Shown piece by piece: positions 36,239 to 46,300 of a DNA stretch of 64,000 nucleotides (positions within the stretch are counted from its first letter, which is position 1; each line of letters begins with the position of its first letter). Under the pieces are notes generated by a model, which was not told the origin of the DNA, did not search any database, and was given only the letters and a program-made list of their open reading frames with translations. The stretch lies in NCBI GenBank assembly GCA_012103455.1, contig WLWT01000003.1:62001-126000 (forward strand), read 5' to 3'. The position numbers and the translations under genes were made by a program. Origin of the DNA: Gammaproteobacteria bacterium (GTDB lineage: Bacteria > Pseudomonadota > Gammaproteobacteria > HK1).

Positions 36239-37469
36239 TTAGTGTGGGTGAAGCTCCAGTCTCCCACAAAAGAACATGATTGCTGTCTTCAAGTTCTCGG
36301 TATTCCGATGGCCACGAGCGTTCCGTCGGACGGTCTGGATCTTGCTGTTCATCCCCTCGGCCACTCCGTTGGTCACACGATGTCGGAGATAGTTGAGAAT
36401 CCCTTCGAGATGATTCTTGACCGTCAACGCAACCGTCTTGATCGGCTCCAGTTGGCTGCGTCTCGCCCCACCGAACCAGCGTTGGAAGAACTCGCGCCCC
36501 GCTTCGACGCTGGGAGCCTCCCAGAGTTCGCCCAACATTTCTTTAATGGACCACGCGCGACCGGTCTTCAGGTTCACAGCCTTCAGGCTTTCAAAAGATT
36601 CCTTCCGTTTTTCCGGGAGGTTCTTCTCGGAATAAAGCCACAAATACTTCGTGCCTTTGAGGAGAGCGATCCCTTCTGCCTTCAGAGTTCGATTTTCCTC
36701 GCGCCGCACCTTGTCGACTGCCTTATTGACGGGCTGCGCAATGTGGAATCGATCAAACACAATCTTGTCTTTCGCCAGCGGAACCGTCTCCACGGTCGCC
36801 AGGTAGAACGGCTCCCACATGTCCATCGAGATGGCTTCGATCGCACCGAGCTGCGCCGGCGTCAGCCTCTCGTAATACTCCACAAGACTCGCTTTGGTCC
36901 GCTCTTGGGAGATATGGACGACGGACGAATGGTCGAGATCGTAGACGAGGGTGAAATAGTTGTGGCCCTTCTTGTACGCCTTCTCGTCGACCCCGACTCT
37001 TTGTGGGAGCTTCGTCGCCTTTGCGTTCTCGTCCCCGAGCGACGGCGCGTTGCATGATACCGAAGGTCTCGCCCCAAGAGAGACCGTTGAGACGTCGGGC
37101 TCCTTCCACTGTCTCGCACTGTTGGAGCGTGTCGATCACATGGCTCTCCATCAGGGTTGTGAACCGGGACGATCCCTCTGCCCAAGGGGCTTGGACTTGG
37201 CGAACCCCGTGCTCCGGACCCTTCACTCTCGGCAGCCTCGCATGAATCCACGTCTTGTATTCGAACAAGTCTCGATGCCTCCAAGCCCGTTCTCTTCCGT
37301 GGTCGTAGCAGGGCAGTTCCTGATCGCAATCTGGACACTTCCATTTGGTCCCTTTCTGGTGCTCAAGCCAGACATGCACTTCTTTCGCCTCTTCGTCGAC
37401 ATCGACGTGATGGACGCCCCAAGGGGCTACGAGAGAGAGGACGGCTTCTAAAAATTGGTGCTCAGTCAT
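36239..37469 (-). pseudogene. ISL3-family-like transposase with one frameshift
   Basis: The N-terminal part (from ATG 37469) has a zinc-ribbon segment CPDCDQELPCYDHGRERAW and runs to about 37.03 kb. The C-terminal part continues in another frame with RVGVDEKAYKKGHNYFTLVY, the DDE-type segment SMDMWEPFYLATVETVPLAK, VFDRFHIAQPVN and a terminal NGVAEGMNSKIQTVRRNARG. Both halves are otherwise free of stops, so one indel (near 37.00-37.03 kb) separates them. It may be a recent loss or, less likely, a programmed frameshift. I could not find matching inverted repeats at both ends. Confidence 0.8.
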
Positions 37470-37579
37470 TCTGGGCTCTCACTGGGGACTGGGAAGTTTA
37501 ATCAGGAGAGAATACAATACCCATTCAAAATCCGGAAAAACCATTAATTTTTAGAGAAGCCTTACTGAAAATACCTTTT

Positions 37580-38104
37580 TTGTTTCTCGTTGTTGCTTCG
37601 ATTTTAGGAGCGCCTTCATACGCAGCAAACGCAACAGATACAGGTGCTGGGATACTATATACCTTGCCTGTCACTCAGGATGTGACACTTGAAAGAGAAG
37701 GCAAAAATTACAATTATCTAAAGTATTTGCTAGTTGCTAAACACCCTCAGTATCCGCTCAAAAGATCCTTGGTGCAATTCGAAGATCTGCCCACTGCGTG
37801 CTCTGCTAATGATATCCTCATCGCCAATATGTACTTGTATTTCCATTACGCACATAAAGCCAGCTCGCAGTCTGTGGCAGAGGCACCGAATATCTTCCGG
37901 CCTCTAGCTGTTCAGCGGATTCTGAAAAGATGGGAAGAAGCCGAGGCAACAAGTACTCAGCGCATGGGCGGACAACCTTGGAACCAGCCTTACCTTGACC
38001 TCAACAATATCGATGCCGAAGCTACGCCTCAAGGAATGCCAACTTATTATCATGCTTCTCGCCCGTCGGGTTACATGGAATTTAATGTGACTACTGGTGG
38101 ATAA
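37580..38104 (+). pseudogene. Truncated secreted protein, DNRLRE-domain-like
   Basis: The 174-residue reading has a signal peptide (FLFLVVASILGAPSYA), then TGAGILYTLPVTQDVTLERE, KRSLVQFEDLP, ANMYLYFHY, RPLAVQRILKRWEEAEAT and QPWNQPYLDL. This resembles the start of DNRLRE-type beta-sandwich modules found on surface and secreted proteins. The frame stays open upstream to ATA at 37517, which has AGGAG at a proper distance, so the original start may have been ATG mutated to ATA. It ends abruptly at VTTGG where a module should continue, against a truncated methyltransferase on the other strand. Confidence 0.55.
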
Positions 38105-38588
38105 CCTCTTGTCGAATATGATGGAAACCTTGATTGCCTGCCTTTTATAAGTGAAGCTGCTCTGTCATGAATATAGCTATTACAAATTTTCTCAATACTA
38201 GGGCATGAGAGCCAAACTTCACCACCGCGCTTAAGTATTCTGTGAAATTCACTAAAAATTGGTAATAGCTCACGCTCCATCTCCAAATGCTCAATCACGT
38301 GTTGAGATAATATATGACTGAAATAGTCATTTAGAAATGGCAACTTACCCATCGAAAAATCGATATCAATATCAGAGTATTTAATAGCTACATTTAACCA
38401 ACCATCAACACGACAATGTCCGCAACCGAAATGCAGCTTACCGGGAATAGCTTTATTTTTTTCATATATTTTTGATGCATTTTTTTAGTCCTTAAGCGAG
38501 CTGACAATTTCATCAAGTCAAACCAAAATTGTCTTAGCGAAGGATAAAAAACGCTATTTTTCGCTAAGTTTTTACTAATATTTTTCAT
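38071..38588 (-). pseudogene. Truncated, frameshifted class I SAM methyltransferase
   Basis: The N-terminal 45 codons start MKNISKNLAKNSVFYPSLRQ. After a frame change at a run of seven A (38456-38462 as T on plus) the protein continues KLHFGCGHCRVDGWLNV, with the SAM-binding GCG motif. Then comes FSHILSQHVIEHLEMERELL and FHRILKRGGEVWLSCPSIEK, typical of methyltransferase-11-like enzymes in glycan clusters. The C-terminus is lost after SRFPSYSTRGYP, exactly where the DNRLRE-like gene breaks off. Confidence 0.7.
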
Positions 38589-38985
38589 GCTAAAAATCCC
38601 TACATGTTAGCGCAGTCTCAGTACGTATGCTAAACTTCATCTAGGCAAAAACCCTGCCACCGTTTTATGCTCTCAACAGATTCGTTAGGAATATGTGACA
38701 ACGTATTTCAACCACGCCTCACTATGCTAGTCTCTCACTCTGTCAATCGGTAACCTGAAGAGCATAAACCGTGCAAGCATGCTTAATTTTCGTGTGTTTA
38801 GCTAGCTGTCTTGTTGATTTGGTAACGGCGGCTATGGGCGCATAGGCTGCAAGCTTGTGGTGTCTGTATCGCTAGTTGGCTGGGGATTTTTAGCTTGTGG
38901 TTGCTGTTTAACAATTTTGGTTTTAGGCACAGCTACTGTGTGTGTCACAGTCTTTGTCTCTGGCTTAGCCATCTTCCTAGGGCCT
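38589..38985. other. AT-rich gene-free stretch before IS630
   Basis: No gene can be supported. A 46-codon minus-strand frame (38972-38832) starts MAKPETKTVTHTVAVPKTK and is rich in Lys, Thr and Pro. It lacks a proper ribosome-binding distance and any recognisable family. Base composition is much lower in GC than the flanking chromosome. Confidence 0.4.
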
Positions 38986-40101
38986 GTTACTACTTCGGCA
39001 AAAAATTACCCGACACAAATTGATAAAATGTGTTATAGTGATGCTATGAAAAAGACAGACGGTCGCTCACTGCCCCATTCCGCGCGAGAAGCCATCCGCA
39101 GGCACGCGGTTGCGCAAGTATTATCGGGTGAAAGCCCTGAAAAAGTAATTCAAGCCCTCGGATTTCATCGTTCTTGCATTGACGATTGGTTATCCAGATA
39201 TGAGCAAGGTGGTGAACAGGCGCTGTCCACCGGCAAGATCACAGGCCGCCCAAGAAAGTGTCCCGATGAATATGCGGATCGCTTACGTGAACTAGTTAAA
39301 ACGAATCCGTTGCAATTGGATTTTCACGATGCCTTGTGGACACGCTCGATGATTCAGATATTACTGAAAGATAAATTTGGCATCGAGGTCAGCGAGCGCT
39401 CGGTGGGCAATATCCTGTCTCGTTTGGGGATGAGTGCGCAGCGCCCTGGGTTTAAGGCATACGAGCAAAACCCTGATCAGGTTAAGGTATGGTTAAGAGA
39501 AACTTGGCCTGAAGTACAACGAGAAGCGAAAAGGCGCCGAGCGCGGGTCTATTTTGGCGACGAATCGACGATCCGGTCGGATTATCATCGTGGTACCACT
39601 TGGGGGGTACGGGGTGATACGCCAGTTGTAGCGAAAACGGGTCGGCGCTTTAGCGTGAATAGGCTGTCAGCCGTTTCGCCGAAGGGTCACCTGCGTTTCA
39701 TGGTAACTGAATCACGGGTAACCGCAGACGTTTTTATCGACTTTCTAAGGCGTTTGTTGCACAACGCCAAGCGATCGGTCTATTTGATTGTTGATGGCCA
39801 TCCCATTCATCGAGCCAAGAAAGTGCAAGAATTTGTCCGCACTAGCCAAGGTAAGCTCACGTTAGTATGGTTACCGCCGTATTCACCGGAACTCAATCCT
39901 GATGAGCTAGTATGGCATCATGTAAAAAGCCAACGAATTGGGCGGACAGTGGTGGCTACAAAGGAGCAACTGATGGCCTTGGCTCGTTCGGTGTTGCACT
40001 CACTGCAACAGAATACGCAAATAATTAAACGGTTTTTCTATGAAAAGCATGTCAGATATATTCTGAATTAATGTCGGGTAATTTTTTTCCGAATTAGTAA
40101 C
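38986..40101 (+). mobile_element. Intact IS630-family element
   Basis: Thirty-base inverted repeats at 38986-39015 and 40072-40101 match at 28 positions and share the inner end TTACCCGACA. TA dinucleotides sit near the outer edges of both, as expected for the TA target duplication of IS630. The transposase between them is uninterrupted, so this is the only apparently intact insertion sequence in the window and probably a recent arrival. Confidence 0.9.
39046..40071 (+). CDS. IS630-family transposase
   Basis: This DDE transposase cuts and inserts the element at TA sites. From ATG at 39046 the product is 341 residues. It has a helix-turn-helix (SPEKVIQALGFHRSCIDDWL), GRPRKCPDEYADRL, the winged-helix part SVGNILSRLGMSAQRPGFKA, and the catalytic triad regions VYFGDESTIR, YLIVDGHPIHR and LPPYSPELNPDELVWHHVK. 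The frame is open upstream to 38857, but that lies outside the terminal repeat. The stop codon touches the right inverted repeat. Confidence 0.93.
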   Translation: MKKTDGRSLPHSAREAIRRHAVAQVLSGESPEKVIQALGFHRSCIDDWLSRYEQGGEQALSTGKITGRPRKCPDEYADRLRELVKTNPLQLDFHDALWTRSMIQILLKDKFGIEVSERSVGNILSRLGMSAQRPGFKAYEQNPDQVKVWLRETWPEVQREAKRRRARVYFGDESTIRSDYHRGTTWGVRGDTPVVAKTGRRFSVNRLSAVSPKGHLRFMVTESRVTADVFIDFLRRLLHNAKRSVYLIVDGHPIHRAKKVQEFVRTSQGKLTLVWLPPYSPELNPDELVWHHVKSQRIGRTVVATKEQLMALARSVLHSLQQNTQIIKRFFYEKHVRYILN

Positions 40102-40111
40102 ACTAACTCAT

Positions 40112-40187
40112 AGGCATCTTTAAAAATTACGAGCTTCGCGCTTCGTGGAAACGTAACTGGCTGATTTTATTGATCGGAGAATTTCGG
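40112..40187 (-). repeat. Partial copy of the small IS5-like repeat (left flank of the TPS locus)
   Basis: Read on the minus strand, this stretch contains GATCAATAAAATCAGCCAGT and ends CGTAATTTTTAAAGATGCC. The repeat at 50338-50437 contains GATCAATAAAATCAGTCACT and ends CGTAATTTTATAGATGCCCT. The two are therefore related and inverted with respect to each other. The left copy lacks the AGGGCACCTCT end and runs into an ISKra4-like fragment. Confidence 0.65.
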
Positions 40188-40188
40188 T

Positions 40189-40781
40189 GACGCAGCGGGA
40201 ACACTCGCTCACGCGAAAGCACAGGCATGGACGTATGCCCCACCGCAATTAGCTAAACCGGTTAAGAGTGTGAGTGTTGGAATAGATGGAAGCTGTATGT
40301 TGTTAACTGAAGGCGGTTGGCGCGAGTCCATGGTGGGTACTATAAGTCTTTATGAGCGCGAAGGGCAAAGACTGCATACCATTCAAATGGGGGCTACACC
40401 CGAATATAGCAAGAAAAAGTGTTATGGTCGATTTGATCAAGAGCTATCGAAGGTCAAGGAACGATATCCCAAGGCAGCCTGTGTTGCAATAGCTGATAGA
40501 GCGAGAGGCAATGGGCCTTATTTAATGGGTCTTATTCGAGGTCTGGAATTGATCGACAGTGGGTGGATTTTGGGGGGGTTAGTAAAACCGTTTGTAAAAC
40601 ATTGGTTAAGCAGCGCCTATGCAATTGAGGCATGCGCTGGAAGGAGGCTGGAGTTCAAGCCGTTCTCTCGTTGCGTGGGTTGACCCACACGGATGCGCGT
40701 TGGGATCAATGTTGGCGTAAGCTCGATCGATATGGATTCGATTGAGCTGCTTATATACATCATATTGAGATCGCACCCTGT
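40189..40781 (+). pseudogene. ISKra4-like transposase remnant, copy 2, internally deleted
   Basis: The reading begins in mid-protein (HAKAQAWTYAPPQLAKPVKS), passes GGWRESMVGTISLYEREGQR and CVAIADRARGNGPYL, then jumps near 40.54-40.59 kb to the 3' end, TLVKQRLCHSGMRWKEAG and LSLRGLTHTD, stopping at 40745. The catalytic centre between them is deleted. The outer end with GCACCCTG lies at about 40773-40781. The final 190 bases are close to those of copy 3, which faces the opposite way at the other side of the TPS locus. Confidence 0.8.
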
Positions 40782-40809
40782 AAATAAATCATAGTGTGAA
40801 TATTGGAAA

Positions 40810-41430
40810 ATGAAACAACAAAAATACTGCTCTATCGAGATTTGCAAACTCGCCAAATTTACACTGTATCCCCTGATTGTCTTGTGCTTGGCGTACCCGG
40901 TTCATGCGCAGGTAAGCGCTTCTGACGCTTCAAGCGACCGCCAAGATTTGAAAATGCAAACCCGTCAATATAGTGATTGGACCTACCAGTGTCTTGTGCC
41001 GAGCAAGCAGGCAGCAGAGGTACAGCAACCCGAATGCGAGATTGCTCAGTCGGTGCGAGCACAGCAGAACGGGGCAAATATTGAGCTGTTCAATGTGGCG
41101 TTGATACACGCCGATGACAAGGCTGGAAAAGTAAAATGGGCGCTGGTGGTATGGATGCCTCTTGGTTTGGATATTCATTTGCCGTCGGATTTCGGTTTGA
41201 TCGTGGGAAAGAAAAAGCCTTTTCTGACGAGATTCAGGCATTGTAATGCACAAGGCTGTCAGGTCGTTATTCCTGCTGACCACTCTCTGTTGACAAATCT
41301 GAAGCGCGCAAACAACGGTGCGGGGTTGTTCCGACTGTTGAACGGCAAGGTCATCAGGGTAGAATTTTCTTTGAAGGGCTTTACCAAAGCGTTCAACGCG
41401 CTTGCTTCCGGTGATCTTCTTGAAGAGTAA
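40810..41430 (+). CDS. IalB-like periplasmic protein in a two-partner secretion operon
   Basis: The 206-residue product has a signal peptide (about 1-33, cleavage after PVHA). The mature part resembles the invasion-associated locus B family: WTYQCLVPSKQ, ECEIAQSVRAQQNG, VVWMPLGLDIHLPSDFGLIV, FRHCNAQGCQVVIPAD and FSLKGFTKAFNAL. Four cysteines (61, 76, 145, 150) could form two disulfides in the periplasm, as the family does. It lies 38 bases before the transporter gene on the same strand and is probably co-transcribed. Why an IalB-like gene heads such an operon is not known to me. Confidence 0.75.
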   Translation: MKQQKYCSIEICKLAKFTLYPLIVLCLAYPVHAQVSASDASSDRQDLKMQTRQYSDWTYQCLVPSKQAAEVQQPECEIAQSVRAQQNGANIELFNVALIHADDKAGKVKWALVVWMPLGLDIHLPSDFGLIVGKKKPFLTRFRHCNAQGCQVVIPADHSLLTNLKRANNGAGLFRLLNGKVIRVEFSLKGFTKAFNALASGDLLEE

Positions 41431-41468
41431 AATATCCAGCAAGCGGATGTATCCGAGCGATTGCCATC

Positions 41469-43239
41469 ATGCTGGGTCGGGTTTTTTGCAAATCGGTGTT
41501 GCCGGTTGTTTTGACTGCAAGTCTGTTTTTGTTGGGCCTGCAAGATATGGCTCAAGCGCAAAGTGCTACCGATGATGCCGCAAGACAGGCTGAACAGATC
41601 GAGCGCGACCGGGCGGCCGACGAACGTCAGCGCCAACTGGAGCGAAGTAGGCTCGATAACCGGCCACCCGGTGGTGCAAATGTTGCTCCTCCACGAAGGG
41701 AGGTTGCTGCACCGGATGAGGCTTGTATTGAGGTCAACACGGTTTCGCTAACCGGCGTTACATTGTTGCAAGCTCGCGCAGTCAACGGGGTCGTTTCCGA
41801 GTTCGAGGGACAATGGCTGGGGCTTTCCGATCTCAACAATCTTCTCAAGCAGTTGACATTTTTGTATGTGGAGAAAGGTTACATCACTTCGCGCGCATTG
41901 TTGCCGGAGCAGGATTTGGCAGATGGTTTGCTTGAGATCGTTGTCGTCGAAGGTAAGCTGGAATCTATTGTAATGGACGGTGAGCCTGATACAAACAGAA
42001 GCCGGATCGATACCGCATTTCCCGCAATGGTGGGCAAGCCGGTCAATTTGCGTGACATTGAGCAGGGGCTTGAGCAGCTTAACCGGCTGCGGTCAAACCA
42101 TGCAACAGTTGAACTGGAGGGGGGTCAAAAACCGGGCTCATCGGTTTTGCAGGTTCGACGAAACAAGTCTAAAAACTGGTATGGAACCGTGGGCTTTGAC
42201 AATTTGGGTGCCTCATCAACCGGCAAATACCAGTCGAGGGTCGATTGGGGGTTTGAAGATGTTTTGCGTCTGAATGAGCAATGGAATTTCAGCTACCAGC
42301 GGTCGATGGACCGCCATCCTCTATATTTTGACGATGTTCCAAGCAGTGACACCTATACAGGTGGTTTTTCTGTTCCTTACGGTTATTGGACATTTGCGGT
42401 GGATGGTTTATGGAGTGAATACAATTCGCAAATTGTCGGAGCAGTTTCAGATATTGATACCTCGGGTCTTTCGCGATCTGTGAGCGCGAGTGTCTCGAGG
42501 GTTGTTCATCGCGATCAGATCTCAATCACCTCACTATCTGGCAAGCTCAAATGGAAACGGACCGAGAATTTTATTTTGGGCAACCGAATAGATGTGTCCA
42601 GCCGCGACCTGTCCATAGGTACTTTAGAACTCGTCCATTCCCGACAACTATGGAACGGTCAACTGGTCGCGTTTGCCGGTTATAAGTCGGGGTCTGGATA
42701 TAGGGGGGGCTTTTGATGATGATACGGCCCCAGCCGGTTCGCCGAAGGGGCAGTTTAGAAGTGTGAATGGTTCCATCAGTTATTTCAAGCCCTTCAAACT
42801 GGGTGATCTAAGCGCGACCTATAACGGTCAGGTAAGCGGGCAATATACGCCAGACCTTTTGTTTGACTCAGAGCAGGTTGCTTATGGTGGGTATTCAACG
42901 GTTCGTGGATTGCGCGAATCTGTTGTGTTCGGCAATCGTGGTGTGATGACGCGCAATGAATGTGCCCTCCAGTTGACGCAATCAAAAAACGAACCATTTA
43001 CAAAGGTGTTTGGAACATTGGAAGCCTATGCAGCCATCGATTTTGCTCATGTGTTCGAAGAAGAGGACTTTGGCATCAATGGCGGAAATCTGACCGGTGC
43101 GGCCATCGGATTGCGCAGCCGCGGTGGCAAGATCGGTTTTGATGTGGCGTGGTCGGATAGTGTCGCATCATCCGATAATCTGGATGCGGCAGTCTTTGCA
43201 TCGGGATTGGCTTATGCACGGGTCAATTTTGCTTTTTAA
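41469..43239 (+). pseudogene. TpsB/FhaC-type outer-membrane transporter, broken by a one-base insertion
   Basis: TpsB proteins are 16-strand barrels with two POTRA domains that export their TpsA partner. The first frame has a signal peptide (SLFLLGLQDMAQAQ), a Gln/Arg-rich linker, POTRA1 from CIEVNTVSLTGVTLLQAR, POTRA2 through NLRDIEQGLEQLNRLRSN and barrel strands, then stops at 42716. The rest (LDIGGAFDDDTAP, the conserved VRGL loop in GGYSTVRGLRES, to a terminal aromatic ...VNFAF) continues one frame over to 43239. Removing one G from GGGG at 42689-42692 restores KSGLDIGGAFDD and a ~590-residue protein. It is either a real null allele or a sequencing error. Confidence 0.88.
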
Positions 43240-43300
43240 TGGTCAATCAATTATAAATATTCATCGCTGATATAAGTGTAAAACACGGAGAATGTATTAC

Positions 43301-46300
43301 ATGGCTAGAAACAGGAAACACAGGCATTCGCAATATTTCTCTAACAAAATAGGCCGCTTGAGGCGTCAGGCCGTGTCATATCTGCTGTGCTTACTCCTTG
43401 CTTTCCAGCCATTGATCATGCAGGCGGCAGAGATAACAGCGGCCCGGAATGCGGCAGCGGCCCACCAACCGGGGGTTGAAAGCGCCGGTAATGGTGTACC
43501 TCTAGTCAATATCGTTAGGCCCAATGCATCCGGTCTCTCGCATAATAAATATGATCAATTCAATGTTGGGCAACCGGGCGCGATTTTAAACAATTCCAAT
43601 CAAACCCTGCAACGCTCCCAACTGGGTGGGCTGGTTCAGGGTAACCCTAACCTAAGCTCATCGGGACCTGCATCGGTTATAGTGAATGAAGTGATCAGCG
43701 CCAAGCGGTCGCTATTGGAAGGAACCCTTGAGGTTCATGGTAGTCGAGCGGATGTTATTGTTGCCAACCCTAATGGAATAAGCTGTAACGGCTGTGGCTT
43801 TATCAATACACCCAGGGTCACGCTTGCTACTGCTCGCCCTGAACTGAACAGCAATGGCTCGCTCAAGAGCCTGTTGGTTGAAAAAGGTGATATCAACATC
43901 GGCCTGAATGGGGCTAATCTTGATAGCGTCAATGCGTTCGAACTGGTGTCGCGCAAGATCAGTATTGGCGGTCCGGTCAAGGTTGCCGGTGATCTTAATC
44001 TGGTCGCGGGGCGCAACAGCTATGCGTATCAAACTGGCTTGATCACGCCCCTTGCTTCTGACGCGAATGAACCCGGTGTGGCGATTGATTCTTCATTGCT
44101 GGGCGGTATGTATGCAGGCCGGATCAAGATTATTTCGACCGATCGGGGTGCAGGGGTCAATACTCAAGGACAGATGGCTGCCAATGCCCATGGCATGACC
44201 CTGACAGCCGATGGCAAGCTGGTACTTGGCAATGTACGTGCCAAGAGAGCCATCGGTGCAACGTCCAAAACCCAATCGATTGAAGTCCAGCGGACTTTGT
44301 TTGCTGATGAGGCCATTGTTCTAGAGGCTAACGATGCCGTTACGCTTGATGATAATGCGCTGATTGCTTCTTCTGGCGATGTATCCCTGAAAGCCGATTC
44401 TGTTTCACTGGGTAATGCTGCATTGGTTGCATCAGGCACCCGCGAAGACGGCGCACAAAGCAATGTTGGCAATCTGAGCGTTGAGGCAGACCGGCTTGAC
44501 GCTGGAGACGGTCAACTTGCCGCGGGAGACACACTGACCGTTACTGCATCGACTATCAATCTGGACCGCGCAGCCGATGGCAATACGGATGTGTTGCGAT
44601 CCTTGGGGGGAATCGCCCTGAAGGCGGAAAATGTTTCCGCTCACAATGCCCGTGTGACAGCGTTGGGTGCATTGGACCTGAAATCATCTTCATCACTCAA
44701 TCTCACGGGTGGTTTGTACTCGGCTGCCGGACATCTTTTTGTTGAAGCTGATGATATTACAAGCAGTGCGGTCTTGAATTCCAAAAGTACCGTAACATTG
44801 CGCGGAATAAGCGGGAGCGTTGTCAATTCAGGCCGGATGGCAGGTGATGCAGGAACGGTTGTCAGCGCGGTGACGATCGTTCGCAATGAGGGCGATCTGT
44901 TTTCTGCCAAAGCCGTCAACATTACATCGCTAGGGGCTTCAATCAATACCGCCACAGGACGGATTGCCGGTAATGAGGGCGTGGGGCTCAATGCCGCATC
45001 GGTGCACAATGCTGGCAAGGTTGCCGCACAAGGGTCGGAGCTGAGTGTCAATACCGATGGCAATGTGGACAATAGCGGTGAGCTTGGCGGTGCAAGCGCC
45101 CGTTTGAATGTGGATGGGACGCTGAGCAACCGTGGCCAACTGGATGTCACACATGCACTGGCGCTCAAGGGCCATAACCACACCCACAGCACAGCACTGC
45201 ACAATCATGCAGGCGGCTCAATCATCAGTGGCTCGGGCAATTATTCTGTCGCATCTTTCGATAATGCGACTGTTATGACAACGCGCTCTGGCGGATTGGA
45301 CATTGATGTCACCGGCAACCTAAGCAACACCGGCGCGATAGCGGCCAAGACAACAGGCACGATAGAACTGGATGGCAACCTTGCCAATGCCGGCTCCATT
45401 ATCAGTGAGAAAGCCCTGGTGATTGTTGGCCGTTCTGGTGGCCGGTTGGGCACTTTGTCGAATTCACACAACACTGCGTTGATCAACGGCGCGGAGCGCT
45501 TGACTATAAAAGCCGCTACTGTGACGAATGCGGGGGCAATGGGTTCGGTTGATGGTCATGTGTTGGCTGAACTTTCTGGTGATTTGACCAACACCGGTGT
45601 GTTCTATTCCGGGACGTCGTCAATCTATAAGCTCGATGGACACCTGAGCAACACCCATGCCGATATTCTGGCCGAAGCTGCTCTGACCATAAGAGGTCTA
45701 AATGCTGCCCGCGCAACGTCAATCAAGAACTCCTCGGGCAATATAGAAGCCATTTCGGGTGACCTGACGCTGGCGGCCGATACGATTACCAATGAGCGTA
45801 CCAACCTTGCTTTTGGGACCACGTCTTCAACACAAACGTCAACTTCGGGCAGCACGACCACGACTGTGGTTACAACCCGCGAAACTTTAAGCCAAAGCTC
45901 TGCGGCCTCCAAACTGTTGGCGGGCGGCACTATCACGGTTGATGCCAATACGCTCAATAACCACTACAGCCAAATCGCGGCAAATGGAAATATTACAGTC
46001 ACCGCAAACACGGCGAACAACACCGGTCGCGACTTGATTGAAACGGTTGATACAACAGCCGTTATCCAGCATTCGCAGAGATATTGTGCCAGACGCATTT
46101 TGGGTATCTGCATCAGCAGGAAAACCCGCTACTGGACAACGACCAGCCATAATACGACCTCTTCAACCTATGATTCGACGTTTGCATCCATTGAAGCAGG
46201 CGGCACGCTGGATGCTGATGTAAGCGGTTATTTGAACAACGATGCCGTACGTGGAAGTGCCGGACCAATCGGCCTTTCTTCGGGTAGCCGTGCACTGAAT

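Noticed and set aside
36224..37057. 277-codon plus-strand frame opposite the ISL3-like transposase
   Set aside because: It is antisense to recognisable transposase motifs and has no ribosome-binding site or family likeness.
38832..38972. 46-codon minus-strand frame with a Lys/Thr/Pro-rich product
   Set aside because: The Shine-Dalgarno-like bases touch the start codon, no family is recognisable, and the upstream flank is an IS insertion followed by repeat sequence. Kept only as a note.
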